64,000 nucleotides of DNA from Sipunculus nudus (Eukaryota > Annelida > Sipuncula > Golfingiida > Sipunculidae), in contig CM049308.1 in assembly GCA_026874595.1 (NCBI GenBank), positions 45,391,327 through 45,455,326 of the forward strand, read 5' to 3'. The notes under the pieces are model-generated. The model had not been told where the DNA came from. It ran no database searches and worked only from the letters and a program-made list of their open reading frames with translations. Each line of letters starts with the position of its first letter. Within the stretch, counting starts at the first letter, position 1. Below are positions 45,977 through 58,800 of this stretch, one piece after another. The translations under genes were made by a program, and so were the position numbers.

Positions 45977-48900
45977 ACTAGACATTTCTGGGCACCGCAG
46001 GTGCCAGAGTATCCCCAGACATAGTAGTCCCACCCCCCCCCCCCTTTAATAATAGGCCCCCATTTTTAGCAGCATATACTGACACTTGGCATATTTATTG
46101 TTTCTTCCATCTATCAATCCACAATCTTGTTGAAGATGTTGGTCCTGTGACCTTGATCTTTTTAAAGATGTGTCCTGTGACCTTGACCTTGACCTCTGAC
46201 CTCATGACACCAAAATCAATTCGGGTCTTGCTTTTCCAAAGGGACATATACAAGTCAAGTTTGAAATCTATACATCAATAAAGCAGGAATTATCATCCAG
46301 AAACTAATTTTTGGACAGATGGCTCCTGTGACCTTACCTTTGACCTTGTGACCTCAAAACTGATAGGGGTCTTCCACTCTTAGCAGGTGAACTATATGTG
46401 CAAGATGAAAGATCTGAGATGAATTGTTTGGCTGAAAATGCATCCACAGTCATTTTAAAGAGGTTTCCTGTGACCTTGACCTTTGACCTCATGACCCCAA
46501 AATCAATTGGAGTCTTGCTTTATCAATGGGACATATATAAGTCAAGTTTGAAATCCATACATCAATAAAAGAAGGAATTATCATCCAGAATCTAATTTTT
46601 GGACAGATGGCTCCTGTGACCTTAACCTTTGAACTTGTGACTTCAAATTTGATAGGGTTTTTCCTTTCTTGGTAGGTGAACTATATGTGCAAGATGAAAG
46701 ATCTGATATGAAATGTTTTCCTGTAAATGCATCCACATCTTTTTAAAGATGTGTCCTGTGACCCTGACCTTTGACCTCATGACCCCAAAATCAATTTGGG
46801 TCTTGCTTTTCCAATGAAACATATACAAGTCAAGTTTGAAATCCATACATCAATAAAAGAAGGAATTATCATCCAGAAACTAATTTTTGGACAAATGGCT
46901 CCTGTGACCTTCACCTTTGACCTTGTGACCTCAAAACTGATAGGGGTCTTCCACTCTTAGCAGGTGAACTATATGTGCAAGATGAAAGATCTGAGATGAA
47001 TTGTTTGGCTGAAAATGCATCCACAATCATTTTAAAGATGTGTCCTGTGACCTTGACCTTTGACCTCATGACCCCAAAATCAATTGGAGTCTTGCTTCTT
47101 TAATGGGACATATATAAGTCAAGTTTGAAATCAATACATCAATAAAAGAAGGAATTATCATCCAGAAACTAATTTTTGGACAGATGGCTCCTGTGACCTT
47201 CACCTTTGACATAGTGACCTCAAAATTGATAGGGTTCTTCCTCTCTTGGCAGGTGAACTATATGTGCAAGATGAAAGATCTGAGATGAAATGTTTGGCTG
47301 AAAATGCATCCACATCTTTTTTAAGATGTGTCCTGTGACCTTGACCTTTGACCTCATGACCCCAAAATCAATTTGGGTCTTGCTTTTCCAATGGGACATA
47401 TACAAGTCAAGTTTGAAATCCATACATTAAAAAAAGCAGGAATTATCATCCAGAAACTAATTTTAGGACAGATGGCTCCTGTGACCTTAACCTTTGAACT
47501 TGTGACCTCAAAATTGATCGGGGTCTTCCTCTATTGGCAGATGAAGTCTATGTGCAAGATGAAAGGTCTGAGATGAAATGTTTGGCTGAAAATGCATCCA
47601 CAATCTTTTTAAAGATGTGTCCTGTGACCTTGACCTTTGACCTCATGACCCCAAAATCAATTGGAGTCTTGCTTTTTCAATGGGACATATATAAGTCAAG
47701 TTTGAAATCAATACATCAATAAAAGAAGGAATTATCATCCAGAAACTAATTTTTGGACAGATGGCTCCTGTGACCTTCACCTTTGACCTAGTGACCTCAA
47801 AATTGATAGGGTTCTTCCTCTCTTGGCAGGTGAACTATATGTGCAAGATGAAAGATCTGAGATGAAATGTTTGGCTGAAAATGCATCCACATCTTTTTTA
47901 AGATGTGTCCTGTGACCTTGACCTTTGACCTCATGACCCCAAAATCAATTTGGGTCTTGCTTTTCCAATGGGACATATACAAGTCAAGTTTGAAATCCAT
48001 ACATTAATAAAAGCAGGAATTATCATCCAGAAACTAATTTTAGGACAGATGGCTCCTGTGACCTTCACCTTTGACCTTGTGACCTCAAAATTGATAGGGG
48101 TCTTCCTCTATTGGCAGATGAAGTCTATGTGCAAGATGAAAGGTCTGAAATGAAATGTTTGGCTGAAAATGCATCCACAATCTTTTTAAAGATGTGTCCT
48201 GTGACCTTGACCTTTGACCTCATGACCCCAAATCAATTGGAGTCTTGCTTTTTCAATGGGACATATATAAGTCAAGTTTGAAATCAATACATCAATAAAA
48301 GCAGGAATTATCATCCAGAAACTAATTTTTGGACAGATAGCTCCTGTGGCCTTGACCTTTGGCCTTGTGACCCCAAAATTTATATGGATCATCCACAATT
48401 GGCAAGTGAGCTATATATTCAAGATGGAAGACCTGGGATGAAAGTTTGGCTTAAAATGCATCCACAGTATCTTTTAAGATGCCAGTCCAAGTGACCTTGA
48501 CCTTTGACCTCATGACCCTAGAACCTATTGGGTTCTTACTTTAGTGGTGGGCTATACATAGGTCATGTTTGAAATCCATATGGCTATCAACACTGGAGAT
48601 ATCATAAGAGGTGTGTGATTTTCACCATATATGGCAATATTCAAGGTCAAGGCCACTCTCACAGGAAAGGTCATGACCCCTATTTAGATAAACATCATCC
48701 CATAACCCATACCTATGTATATGCATAATATAAAAGAAATCTGTCCATTAGTTTTTGACTTATAATGCTCACAGTACTGTAAGGTGGCAATTTTGGGGGA
48801 ATTAAACGGCATGAAAACAAGTAAAGAATAATAGGTGGCGCCACTAGTTTCTGAAACATGACAACCCTATCCATGATCTTCCATCAACTTGATTTTGGGA

Positions 48901-49173
48901 TAAATCCATGCAAGATTTATTGAGATATTAAAGAATTTGTGTGATTTCCCCAAAATTGGACCTATTCAAGGTCAAGGACACTCTCCTAGTAAAGGTCATG
49001 ACCTCATTTTATATAGGCATCGTCCTCTTACCCATATCTATACATATACCAAGTTTGGTAAAGTTCCGTGAAATATTTTTTGGGTTATCGCGCCAACAAG
49101 ATTTATATGCTGCGGCAGCGGCGGCGGGACCGGTATGAAAACATAGTATCCCCCGACTTTGTCTGGGGATACA
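45977..49173 (+). mobile_element. Family D element with a 288-base tandem array
   Basis: The head is ACTAGACATTTCTGGGC, a hairpin GGCACCGCAGGTGCC, then GTATCCCCAGACA. The tail inverts this as TGTCTGGGGATAC at 49160-49172. The array (about 46160-48500) has units of 288-290 bases, each with two related halves carrying TGACCTTGACCTTTGACCTC or TGACCTTCACCTTTGACC. Between 47220 and 48000 units repeat almost perfectly at 577 bases, two unit lengths. Near the tail are a palindrome variant at 48834 and a CGG-rich spot at 49110-49130. BL copies (51550-51575, 37198-37220) show the empty site. Repeated 67-codon frames are side effects. Confidence 0.85.
46471..48511 (+). promoter_or_regulatory. Repeated DR1/DR0-type half-site clusters (potential nuclear-receptor sites)
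   Basis: TGACCTTTGACCT, whose inverse AGGTCAAAGGTCA is an ideal DR1 element for RXR, HNF4 or COUP-TF-type receptors, occurs at about 46477, 47054, 47343, 47631, 47919, 48208 and 48498. It is usually preceded by one more TGACCT half-site. The match to the known motif is direct. Whether any receptor binds is unknown, and the periodicity follows from the array. Confidence 0.45.
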
Positions 49174-49925
49174 ATTATATATATTATATATGATTAAAGT
49201 CAGACCAGTGGTATTGATATGAGGCAGTCTTGAAGTGCAACAATGGGTTTTTAATGGAAAGTTTTTCTCAAAGGTATTAAGTCCTAATGACCAAATTCTT
49301 GGCATGGTAGGGAATTTTGGAGACATCTAATTGTATGCCAAATTTTAGGAACTGAGAGCTGAAGCTGGGGAGCTGAGCTCTTGCAAACTGCATAACACTA
49401 GCTTGATGTAAACAATATGTTACATGGTGCTTGAAAACTTGAAGAAAATCTACAGTTTTTGATCAACTGGTTTCAAATTTTTGGTGTTAACAGACAAAAT
49501 CTTAACATAAACATGCTGTGAAAATTAAATCCACAGTACTTACAGGAAAAAAACGTGCCATGGTCAAACTTGGGCAAAATTAAAGGTACCAATTTTTTAT
49601 TTTTGTTAATATTTTAAAAGATTTAAAAGATTTTAATCTAATTTTTGGTATACAATTTAATTTTGATTAATTTAAGTTATATTACTGGAAAAAAGTCCAT
49701 AGCTTTAACATGTTTTGTGTTAAGTGATTAAATATCTTTCCTGATTTTTTTACAAAATGCATTATGTTTGAGCCAATAACTTTTTTAAATTATATAATAC
49801 ACACCTAATTTCTGGCATGTACATAGGAAATATATAGAGGAATATTTATGGTAAATATGAGGTAAAACAGATGAGTGGTTTTGATATTAGGCAGTCCTGA
49901 AGTGTAAAAATAGGTTGTTAATAAA

Positions 49926-52542
49926 ACAAGGGACCTATGGGTCACGACGCTCAGCTGTTATATATGATAAAAAAATATGATTTAGAAATGAGGCACATGC
50001 TGGTTTTGTGTGGTAATAAGTATAAGCTGTATTATGAGTTGTTGTTGTTTAGCTTATGTATGATTTTGATAGTACCTTTGGAGACAGAGAAGAGAATTGA
50101 TTTCATTTATTTTATTAACAAATAGAGTACTATTGTAACACAGATTTTGACTTGGCCATATAACCTATAAGCAGAACATATAATATAAGAGTTTAACTAT
50201 TTATTTAAAAAATTACAAATATTGTCCCAGATATAATTTTTATTAAGAATAATAAGAGAATCGTATGATTTTTTAAAATGAAATATAACTGAAATGATTA
50301 TTAAAATAATATAAAAGAATATATTCATGAATGCATTCATGAATACATTTGGAAAGTATTTGCACTGGTATTCATATACTTTCATTTTAACCTGAATTCC
50401 CATTCTTTATGCAAGAAATTTTATAATGGAGTACATATTCAGATTCGTATTTAAATACAATTGCAAAGTATTCCCACCATGTCTGGTATTTATTCAGTTT
50501 TCACCAAACAATGGTGTTGAGAATCCAGAATGTACAAAATTCACACATTTAAATAATGATCATAAGTACCTGGTTTTATGGCTTTTATTTATATAAAAAA
50601 AAAATAAATGTGATATATTCATTTTGGACTAATTTCACATCAATGTACACACTAGACACAGTAGGAATCTAGATTAATATTATCAACTGCATCTTTGCCT
50701 ATCATTAATTTCCTTCATATGATCCCTAATGATTAGTAATGAATAATATGATTTACTTTTTTATTATTAAAATTGAACTGAAAAATGCCATAGGTGACTG
50801 CATGGTGTTATTTGGAATACGTGACATTCTATTCATCGATACAAGATTCTTATATCATCAGTAACTGCAAGTTAATTCCCTATTATTATAAACTAACAAA
50901 TTCCTTTTCTATTTTTCTTTAATGTGTTATTAAAAACCAATGAAAATTTATTAATTTTTTGTTTATTGTTATGTTGTTGGTTAAAACTACTAGATGAGTT
51001 GGGTTGGACACCTGGATCAACTGTGGCTGGCCATAAGCTGCCTGGCTGGCCCAGTATATGCCTCGCCTCAAGCGTGCATAATTTGCTGAAAGTTCAACAA
51101 GGTCAACATACAGGTGACTCAAGAGTGGCTGGAGAGAGCCAAGGTCTGACATGGTCTCATAAAAACATTAATAAAAGCTACAATTATTGGCCAATTTCTT
51201 TCAGTTTTCTAAATTAAAAAGCTGAAATCCTTATGTGTGCATGATATGAAAATTATATAAACAGAGCTCACATGAAACAAAAGTGAAATGGTCAAAGTTG
51301 GGCAAAATTTAAGGTACTAATTTTATATTTATACTAATAAATAATAAAATTTTAAAAATTCAGAACTAATTTTGGGTATTCAATTGAATCTTGATTAAAT
51401 AATGTTACATCCCTGACAAAAAATCTCTAGCTTCAGCAAGCCCCTTGTTAAGGGAGTAAATATATTTCTTGATTTTTTACAAAGTGCATTATGTTTGGGC
51501 CCATAACTTAAAACAATTACACAATACTGACATCATTTCTGGCATGTGCACAGAGAATGTATAGAAAAACATGTATATTATATATGATTAAAGTCAGATC
51601 AGTGGTTTTGATATAAGGCAGTATTGAAGTGTAACAATGGGTTTTTAATTGAAAAATGAAGTTTTTCATTAATACCTCAAAGGTATTAAGTCCTAGTGAC
51701 CAAATTCTTGGCATGGTAGGGGATTTTGGAGACATCTAATTGTATGCCAAATTTTAGGAACTGAGAGTTTAAGCTTGGGAGCTAAGCTCTTGCAAACTGC
51801 ATAACACTAGCCTGATGTAAACAATATGTTACATGGTGCTTGAAAACTTGAATAAAATCTACAGTTTTTGATCAACTGGTTTCAAATTTTTGGTCTTAAC
51901 ACACATAATGCTAACAAAAACATGCTGAGAAAATTAAATCCACAGTACTTACAGGAAAAAAACGTGCCATGGTCAAATTTAGGCAAAATTTAAGGAACTA
52001 ATTTTTTATTTTTGTTAATATTTTAAAAAATTTAAAAGATTTTGATCTAATTTTGGGTACACAATTTAATTTTGATTAATTAAAGTTATATTACTTGAAA
52101 AAAAGTCCAAAGCTTTAACAAGTTTTGTGTTAAGTGATCAAATATCTTTCCTGATTTTTTACAAAATGCATTATGTTCTGGCCCATAACTTTCTTAAATT
52201 ATATAATACAGACTACTTTCAGGCATGTACATAGGAACTATATAGAGGAATATTTATGGTAAATATGAGGAAAAACAGATGAGTGGTTTTGATATTAGGT
52301 AGCCCTGAAGTGTGAAAATAGGTTTTTAATAAAAAATTGAGGTTTTTCCTTAATTTCTCAAAGGAACAAAGTTGCAAAGACCCAGTTTTCAGCTTGGTAG
52401 GAGATCTTGGGGACATCTAACACTATGCCAAATTTTGGATTCCTAGGTCTTAAGGTTTTAAAACGTGCTACATCTACGGACGGACGGACGACAGACAATG
52501 GACCACGAATATAGCTCAGATGACTAATAGTCAGCTGAGCTA
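49926..52542 (+). mobile_element. BL element (copy e), complete, about 2.62 kb
   Basis: Head at 49926 (ACAAGGGACCTATGGGTCAC), two B bodies (about 51245-51740 and 51935-52450), a short GGAC array and a tail ending AGTCAGCTGAGCTA. It follows copy d directly and is followed by a C tail portion, not by the rest of copy d. Confidence 0.88.
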
Positions 52543-52674
52543 AAAATTGGTGATGCTAGCTTCTGCCATTTTTGAGATATCTTTGGTTAATGTACAGATG
52601 ACGCACGACACATGACACAAGACGCACGACGGATGACAACGCACCATCGCATAAGCTCACAGTTTCGCTAAAAA
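52543..52674 (+). repeat. Family C tail fragment
   Basis: TTGGTGATGCTAGC, then a GACGCACGAC-rich run and GCACCATCGCATAAGCTCAC with TTTCGCTAAAA. This is the last 130 bases of a C element whose head is not adjacent. Confidence 0.75.
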
Positions 52675-54785
52675 GTGCTGTGATATCTCAGCCTGAGATA
52701 ATCATTGTTCCTGACCAGCCACAAAAAATCAATATGGTGGACCAGCCACCAAAAAAAATCAATATCGGGACATGCCAACTTGGGCCTATGTCAACAGTAC
52801 TACTGGCCATACCACTTGATTGTGTTTCTTTGTGACAACAAGTTCCTCGCTATGTTCCTGCAACTTCTGGAGGCAGACTCGCTGTTATGTCGCTATCTGC
52901 TGCATCACCTCCCATACCATGCCTCAATGTTAGATTTGATACAGTAATGTCTATCTGAGACGTTAATATGCAATGACGCAATTTACTGTATTGATTTAAA
53001 TTCAATAATTCCTATAGTAGAGCAAAATGCAACATCAACAGCATGTTAGCATTTATTTATATCAAGAAATTTCTCATGTGTTGGTCCATACCTAAACAAA
53101 AGGTATGAGAATGCTCTCTTGGCTAAATTTAATGGAATGGTAGCACATTGTCTCACCAAAGCACAATGCCATGCTTATTCTCAATTGTCACAGTTTGGTC
53201 CTCAAACATGGGTTCACAGGAAACCACCAAAATGTACAGGGAACTGAACAAATAAGGAGTATGATGACTCCGAAAACCAATAATGCACTGACCTGTGTTA
53301 CCAAAACACATCATTCAGAAAGATGCTCATAAATGGACACAATGGTCATATTATTGCCTCAAATAAGGGTTTGATTTGGTTAACCTCATTATAAGCTGGA
53401 AATGCCAGGCAAGATATGAAGGTTAGCTCAGAAATTCTTCTCACAGGAATTTCACATTCATGCGTACTATGACAGATGTGTTTCATGAGCAAATGCATTC
53501 CGGTCATGCATTCATGATACTGTTAACCCATACACCAGAATGTGTAGTGACAAGGATTTCGATCAATAACATTATTCTTTTAATTTGCATCAACACTCTG
53601 CAGATGTATGTTTGATCTTACAAAATGATGTATGGACAAATTACCATCTTAATCCTAGGTTTAGATCGATACATGCAACTGTCAGAGATTTACTTTAATT
53701 TATCATAATGTTTCACACATATTTCACCTTGCTCCTGCACAGATATTGGCTAATAAATGGCAACCTTTGTACACATTCCTCTATCGTTAGGAATGACATA
53801 ATTCTGTCATGTACATATATTCACTGGTAAGGTACACCAGTTGTGTTATGCTAAAGGAGTAGCAAATCAACCTTCCATTATTCACAAGTCAACTTGTCCT
53901 AATGGCAAGCATGAAAGCCAAGATGTATTTTGAAGCATTGGTACTGATCACAACAGATCTTAAACATCATGTACATTTTGTATATGTTAAACTTAGGCAG
54001 AAGAGTATACACAGTTAGACAGGTTAGGAATTCATTATCCATTTCTCAAAAGGAATAATTTTTTCTTTTGCAATGAGCATTGTTAGCATATCACTTGTCA
54101 TTTTTCAAAATGCACACTGTTTGACAGAACATCTTTATATAACATCACTTACTGGATGTTCAAATGGTTCACATACTTTGAATTATTTCATTGCTTATAC
54201 TATAGGCATAGTACTTGTATAATCTGTATGATGTTATACTCATATCCATTAAGATATCTATTGATTCTACTTAGATGCTGTCATACTTCTATAATCTAAT
54301 GTTGTAATGCTTATATTTTAGGATGTTAAATAATGTCATCATAGTCGCTATGTTGTTCCGGATTACTTATAAATCAGCATTTTATCTTCTAGATATTGTA
54401 TTAAATACAGTATATATGTGGCTATAGATTCCTAGATGTCATTTCTCAGCTTATTTAGGATAACCTTAGCATTGTTGTTGCACTTCTCAAATAATGTATT
54501 CCACATCTATATTGATCTGTGTCATTCCATCACAACACACATCAGTGATGTAATACTTTACTCTCGACAAACATATATCCGTCAAAGTTAGCTATATATA
54601 TAGTTCTATTCACTGTCAAGGCTACTGTTCTTGCATGCAGTTAATGCAGACTTCAGCAGTATATCTTGATCTTTACACATTATGTATTTCTGTCATCTAC
54701 ATTCAAGTTATCCTTCTTGACATAACTAATTCTTCTCTGACTTAGCCAATGAGGCCGGAGCCTCATTTTGAATGCCAAAGGGAAA
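52675..54785. other. Unassigned AT-rich sequence, probably internal to an LTR-element fossil
   Basis: About 2.1 kb without family B, C, D, G, H or T motifs and without a convincing frame. It runs into a purine-rich stretch (about 54775-54785) directly before a candidate LTR. That arrangement is usual at the 3' end of an LTR element's internal region. I see no conserved domain here. Confidence 0.4.
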
Positions 54786-55208
54786 TGTTATGGAGAAGGA
54801 AAGTGCATATTTGTGACTTAACACATATTTCAAGGAATATTTCACATTTCATATTTCACAAATACAAGCTCAGTTTCAGGCATGTCAGACTAAACAATGA
54901 ATGACTTCTCATAATTGATGACACCAGACACCCAGTCATCCGGTCACACACATATAGGCTTCTCTCCCAATTTAATCAGAGAACAGTACACCAAACCATT
55001 AGGGCCTATTTTAAGTCTGTGTAAACAGAAATAGTGTCACAGAATGACTTATGTGTTTAGTCTTTATGAGGAAATGGTAGAACACAATTAAAACATGTTA
55101 TTTTATGAGACTCCACATGTGTATATAAGCACTGTCCTCCAGATAGGACTGAAATCAGATTGAATTTAGTCTTTCACTGGATCTGTATCAGGTCAATATA
55201 AACTTACA
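54786..55208 (+). mobile_element. Candidate solo or 3' LTR (fossil)
   Basis: The stretch begins TGTTATGG right after a purine tract and ends ACTTACA, so it has TG...CA edges. A TATATAAGC box lies near 55126. A length of about 420 bases suits an LTR. No second copy is in the window, so the call rests on these landmarks only. The family is undetermined (BEL/Pao or Gypsy). Confidence 0.45.
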
Positions 55209-55880
55209 TAAAATGATGACATGCATAATTATGTCAAATGTCAGGTCACCATTACCACCTGATCCAATAGCAGCTTGTATCAGTGATGTAATTGAGGGTA
55301 AGTGAATATATATCGATAATGTCAATCCATACTCTGTATCAAAAAAGTCTTGCATGGTGCACGATTGGGGCAGAGACTTCAGTCTCTGTCAACCTGTGTC
55401 ACACATTGTAACAATAGTACCCTTACCTAGCCCCATCCAGAAAGGATTTGTTGGGGACGTAGAACTAGGACCAAATTAGGACTCATCACAGAAGGCTGAG
55501 GTATGCGCTCTATTGGGGCAATTCACATCTACGTTTACTGATGTACTGATCTCCAAGATTGTGAAATTAAATTGACCACGGTTAAACCTGTGCGTTCTAG
55601 ACCATATCCAGTACTACATGCAGTTAGGGATGATATGGGCAGTGAAGTCCAAAAGATGATGGATATGGGTGTGATCAAGAGATCAGACTCGTGTTACTCT
55701 AGCCCCGTGGTATTGGTAAAATAGATCAAAGTGTCAGGTTCTGTGTAGATTTCAGAAAACTGAACAGGATCATAATATTTTACCCCAAACCGATGCCTAA
55801 CCTGTAGGATTTGTTCCCATTACTCATGAGCAGTAAATATCTGTCTAAATTAGACATTGTTTTAGGTGCCCTTTTTATTG
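55209..55880 (+). mobile_element. Fossil Gypsy-type pol fragment
   Basis: From about 55560 to 55865 plus-strand stretches resemble the N-terminal part of a Gypsy-type reverse transcriptase: a proline-containing approach, a Met-rich helix followed by a Ser-Pro-Val segment, then a DFRKLN-like motif. It is broken and stops at the LTR that begins at 55881. The preceding 350 bases may be its protease-side flank. Confidence 0.65.
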
Positions 55881-58800
55881 TGTGACACGGGCGTAACTCA
55901 TGTTGTAGTGGTTTTGCCTGACCGCGTGTGGTACTCTCAGTTTAATACATACTGGTTGAACTTTTGTTGTCATGCTAGCTTGGAGCTTTCTCGCCTGGCC
56001 GAGCCATGTCGACTCACGTGTGAACCCTGGTATGTAGAGACACAGCGATGTTTTTCTAGTATGTTCCTTGAGTGTGTTTATTATGTTAAGTTCTTTAGAT
56101 TGTTCGAGAAATGGAAAATATTAGGCTTGAGGTGAAAAGTTATATAAAGAGGCTGTGTTTTAGAGCCGAGAGAAAGGTGAGAGAATATTCCAGCGGACAC
56201 AGAAGCGTGTATGTCAGTTTGTGGGACCTATTCCGATAAGTGCAGCAATTTTAGATTTTCTTCAGATTTTCTTCTGGATTTGTGACGAATCTTATTTGGT
56301 CTTCAGTTTACTTTCAGGATTGTTACAAGAGCTTTACATTGGACTGTTATTCTCCGAGAGAATTTGAGGGACATGTTCGTCCAGCTTATACGTTTTAAAG
56401 GACTTATCACTTTGGCAGTGGTGATATCCAGGTACTGTGCACTTTGTTTTTTTTTACTGTGTGATTGTACTGATTTGCTGTTATACTGCTGTTATACTGT
56501 GTTGTATTGATTTGGTGTATTGTAATGTTAGGGTTGTTTTAAGAATAAATTATGGATATTTGTAATAAAAACAAGGCCTACAGGCCTAATGCAAACCTGT
56601 GCATTGGGAAATACACCAGGTATAATGCTTCAATGCTGGACCATTACTTTTCATGTATATGAACTATGCAAGTACTAAACATTTTGAATAAGAAACAATT
56701 ACACAAACATCACTGCTGAAATTCTGGCATAGGTGCACACAACACTAAAAAGATTGTAGCTGGCATAACCAGTCTTGTATAAAACGAAGCTATCAGAGAT
56801 ATATACATAAGCCCAACTTCAGACTGATATATCAAACCCCTCCTGAGAAAAAACGTGTGCAAAAGTCATGGTAGGAGGCGACACCTGTCTTGTGAGCAAG
56901 AAAGCCATCAAAGACACATAGACAGGTCAAAATATTAGGCCAATACATCAAACTTACCTTGAGTCTGATGAATGGGGCTGACCAGGCTTAGGTGAGAAAG
57001 GCGGTTGCCCCGAGTGAACTGTGACAAATTGCTTGCTCAGACTACTGCACTGAGTGAACTCATGACCTGCACCGGGCTAGACTGAGTGAACTTTTGACCT
57101 GTACCTGGCTGCACTGAGTGAACTCTTGACCTGTTGCATAATCTGACACAGTTGGCAGTCTGCCAAAGCTATAAATAGAATGCAGCTACGGCACTGAGTA
57201 AACTCCTGACCCATACCTGGCTGCACTGAGTGAACTCTGCCTAATCTGATACAGTTGGCAGTCTGCCAAGGCTATAAATAGATCCAGACTGACCTCTAGC
57301 CTGTTGCCAAATCTGAAATAGTAGCCACACCATTGCATAAGCTCATGCAGGGGCCCTGCCCTGAGGGGCTTGACACCCATGAAGTGATCACATGGTGCCC
57401 ATGAGGTGTTCACATGTCACCCATGAGGTGATCACATGCCATGTGCTTGGCTGCACTGATTGAACTCTTGACCTATATCTGGCTGCACTGAATGAACTCT
57501 TGATCTGTTCCCAAATCTGAAACAGTTGGCAGTTTCTCATCCTATTTAAAGATACAGATTCAATCTTGGCCTGTTGGTATATCTATTTACACATACTGAA
57601 AGACTTTGGTTAAAATTTCTTTTTTCAAGCCGACATATTCCTCAGCTTTTTATCAAAATATCTAGAATAATAAAAGATGCAGTACTTTCATTGTTAAAGG
57701 TCCAATAGTTCTGCCAAAAATCATTCTAGTAAACTTGAACAAAGGCCACCTAAGAATAATTTTTGTGCAATAATACAGAAGATATAATTGAAATAATAAT
57801 TTTGTAGAAGAACACTACTGCAGTCCTCAGTTTGAAAAAAACATAATAATGGCCATAAGACCAACTTAAGCTTTTCACAACTTAACCAAAAATCAACAAA
57901 TTCAGTATATTCTGATATGATTGAAAGAACCATGTCCTAGGATAATTCTTTTGAAAAATAGAACAATTCAACTTGACAGTTTCATCTTAAACATTATAAG
58001 CTGAAAGAGGCTAAAGTTATGAGTTTTTTTGCCCATAAAAAACAGGTCAATGTAGATGGCACCACTAAATCTACAACTTCAAATATGATTCATGTGACTA
58101 ACATTTGCACAATACCTGGTAATGCTAGCTTCTGTCATTTCTGAGAGTACTACGTCAGTATGCTTACTTGGCTGAATGACTGTTCAAATTTGTGTAACTC
58201 CACTAAAATTCATCAAATGCAAACCATTTGAACAAACTTGAGAGGGCTTGCCTCTGGGATCATTTATGTAAAATATTTAACAATTTGGCTGGACCGTCTA
58301 CAAGAAGACGACTTTTAAAATATTGTCAGCTTTTTCCTTATATAATCTAAGTAAATGCAGATAGCAAAAAAATAAGCTGAATCCCACAAAATTTGATATG
58401 TGACAGTTTATTGCATAAAATCTGGGAATGGTAGCTCCTGCTATTCCTGAGAAATTATGGATTAATGTACAGATGACCAATGACTCCCGTACAAAAATAG
58501 GTCAATTCAGGTGGTGCCAGCAATACCTGAATTTCATATATGACTCATGTGACCAACACTGGCAAAAAATTTGGTGATGATAGCTCTGGCTGTTTCTGAG
58601 ACTGTCATTTTAGTATGCTTTTTTGGACAGATGACTAAGTTCAACTTCCTGAACAAAATTGAGGGAGATGGTATAAAAGATTATTTCTGTGAAATATTGA
58701 ACAATTTGGTTTGAGCGTTTCGGAGGAGAAGATTTTTAAAGGTTTTTTTTAGCTTTTTCTCTATAAAATTTAAGAAAACTTTCAGATGGCTAATTTTTTG

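Larger units (their letters stand above)
44331..49925 (+). mobile_element. BL element (copy d), tail missing, split by the D element
   Basis: BL head at 44331 (ACAAGGGACCTATTGGTCAC), interior to 45976, D insertion 45977-49173, then resumed BL to 49925. It breaks in the second B body at GGTTGTTAATAAAA, where the next BL head begins. Net of the insertion it is about 2.4 kb, equal to the same portion of the next copy, which suggests tandem duplication. Confidence 0.8.

Noticed and set aside
46643-48398. Repeated 67-70 codon frames (MDFKLDLYM type) in the D array
   Set aside because: The same short frames recur at the unit period on both strands, as expected when a satellite unit happens to lack stops. 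There is no domain or conserved start context.
52675-54785. Search for host exons in the AT-rich stretch
   Set aside because: No open stretch with convincing splice sites and coding-like composition was found; the position before a purine tract and LTR fits retroelement interior better.
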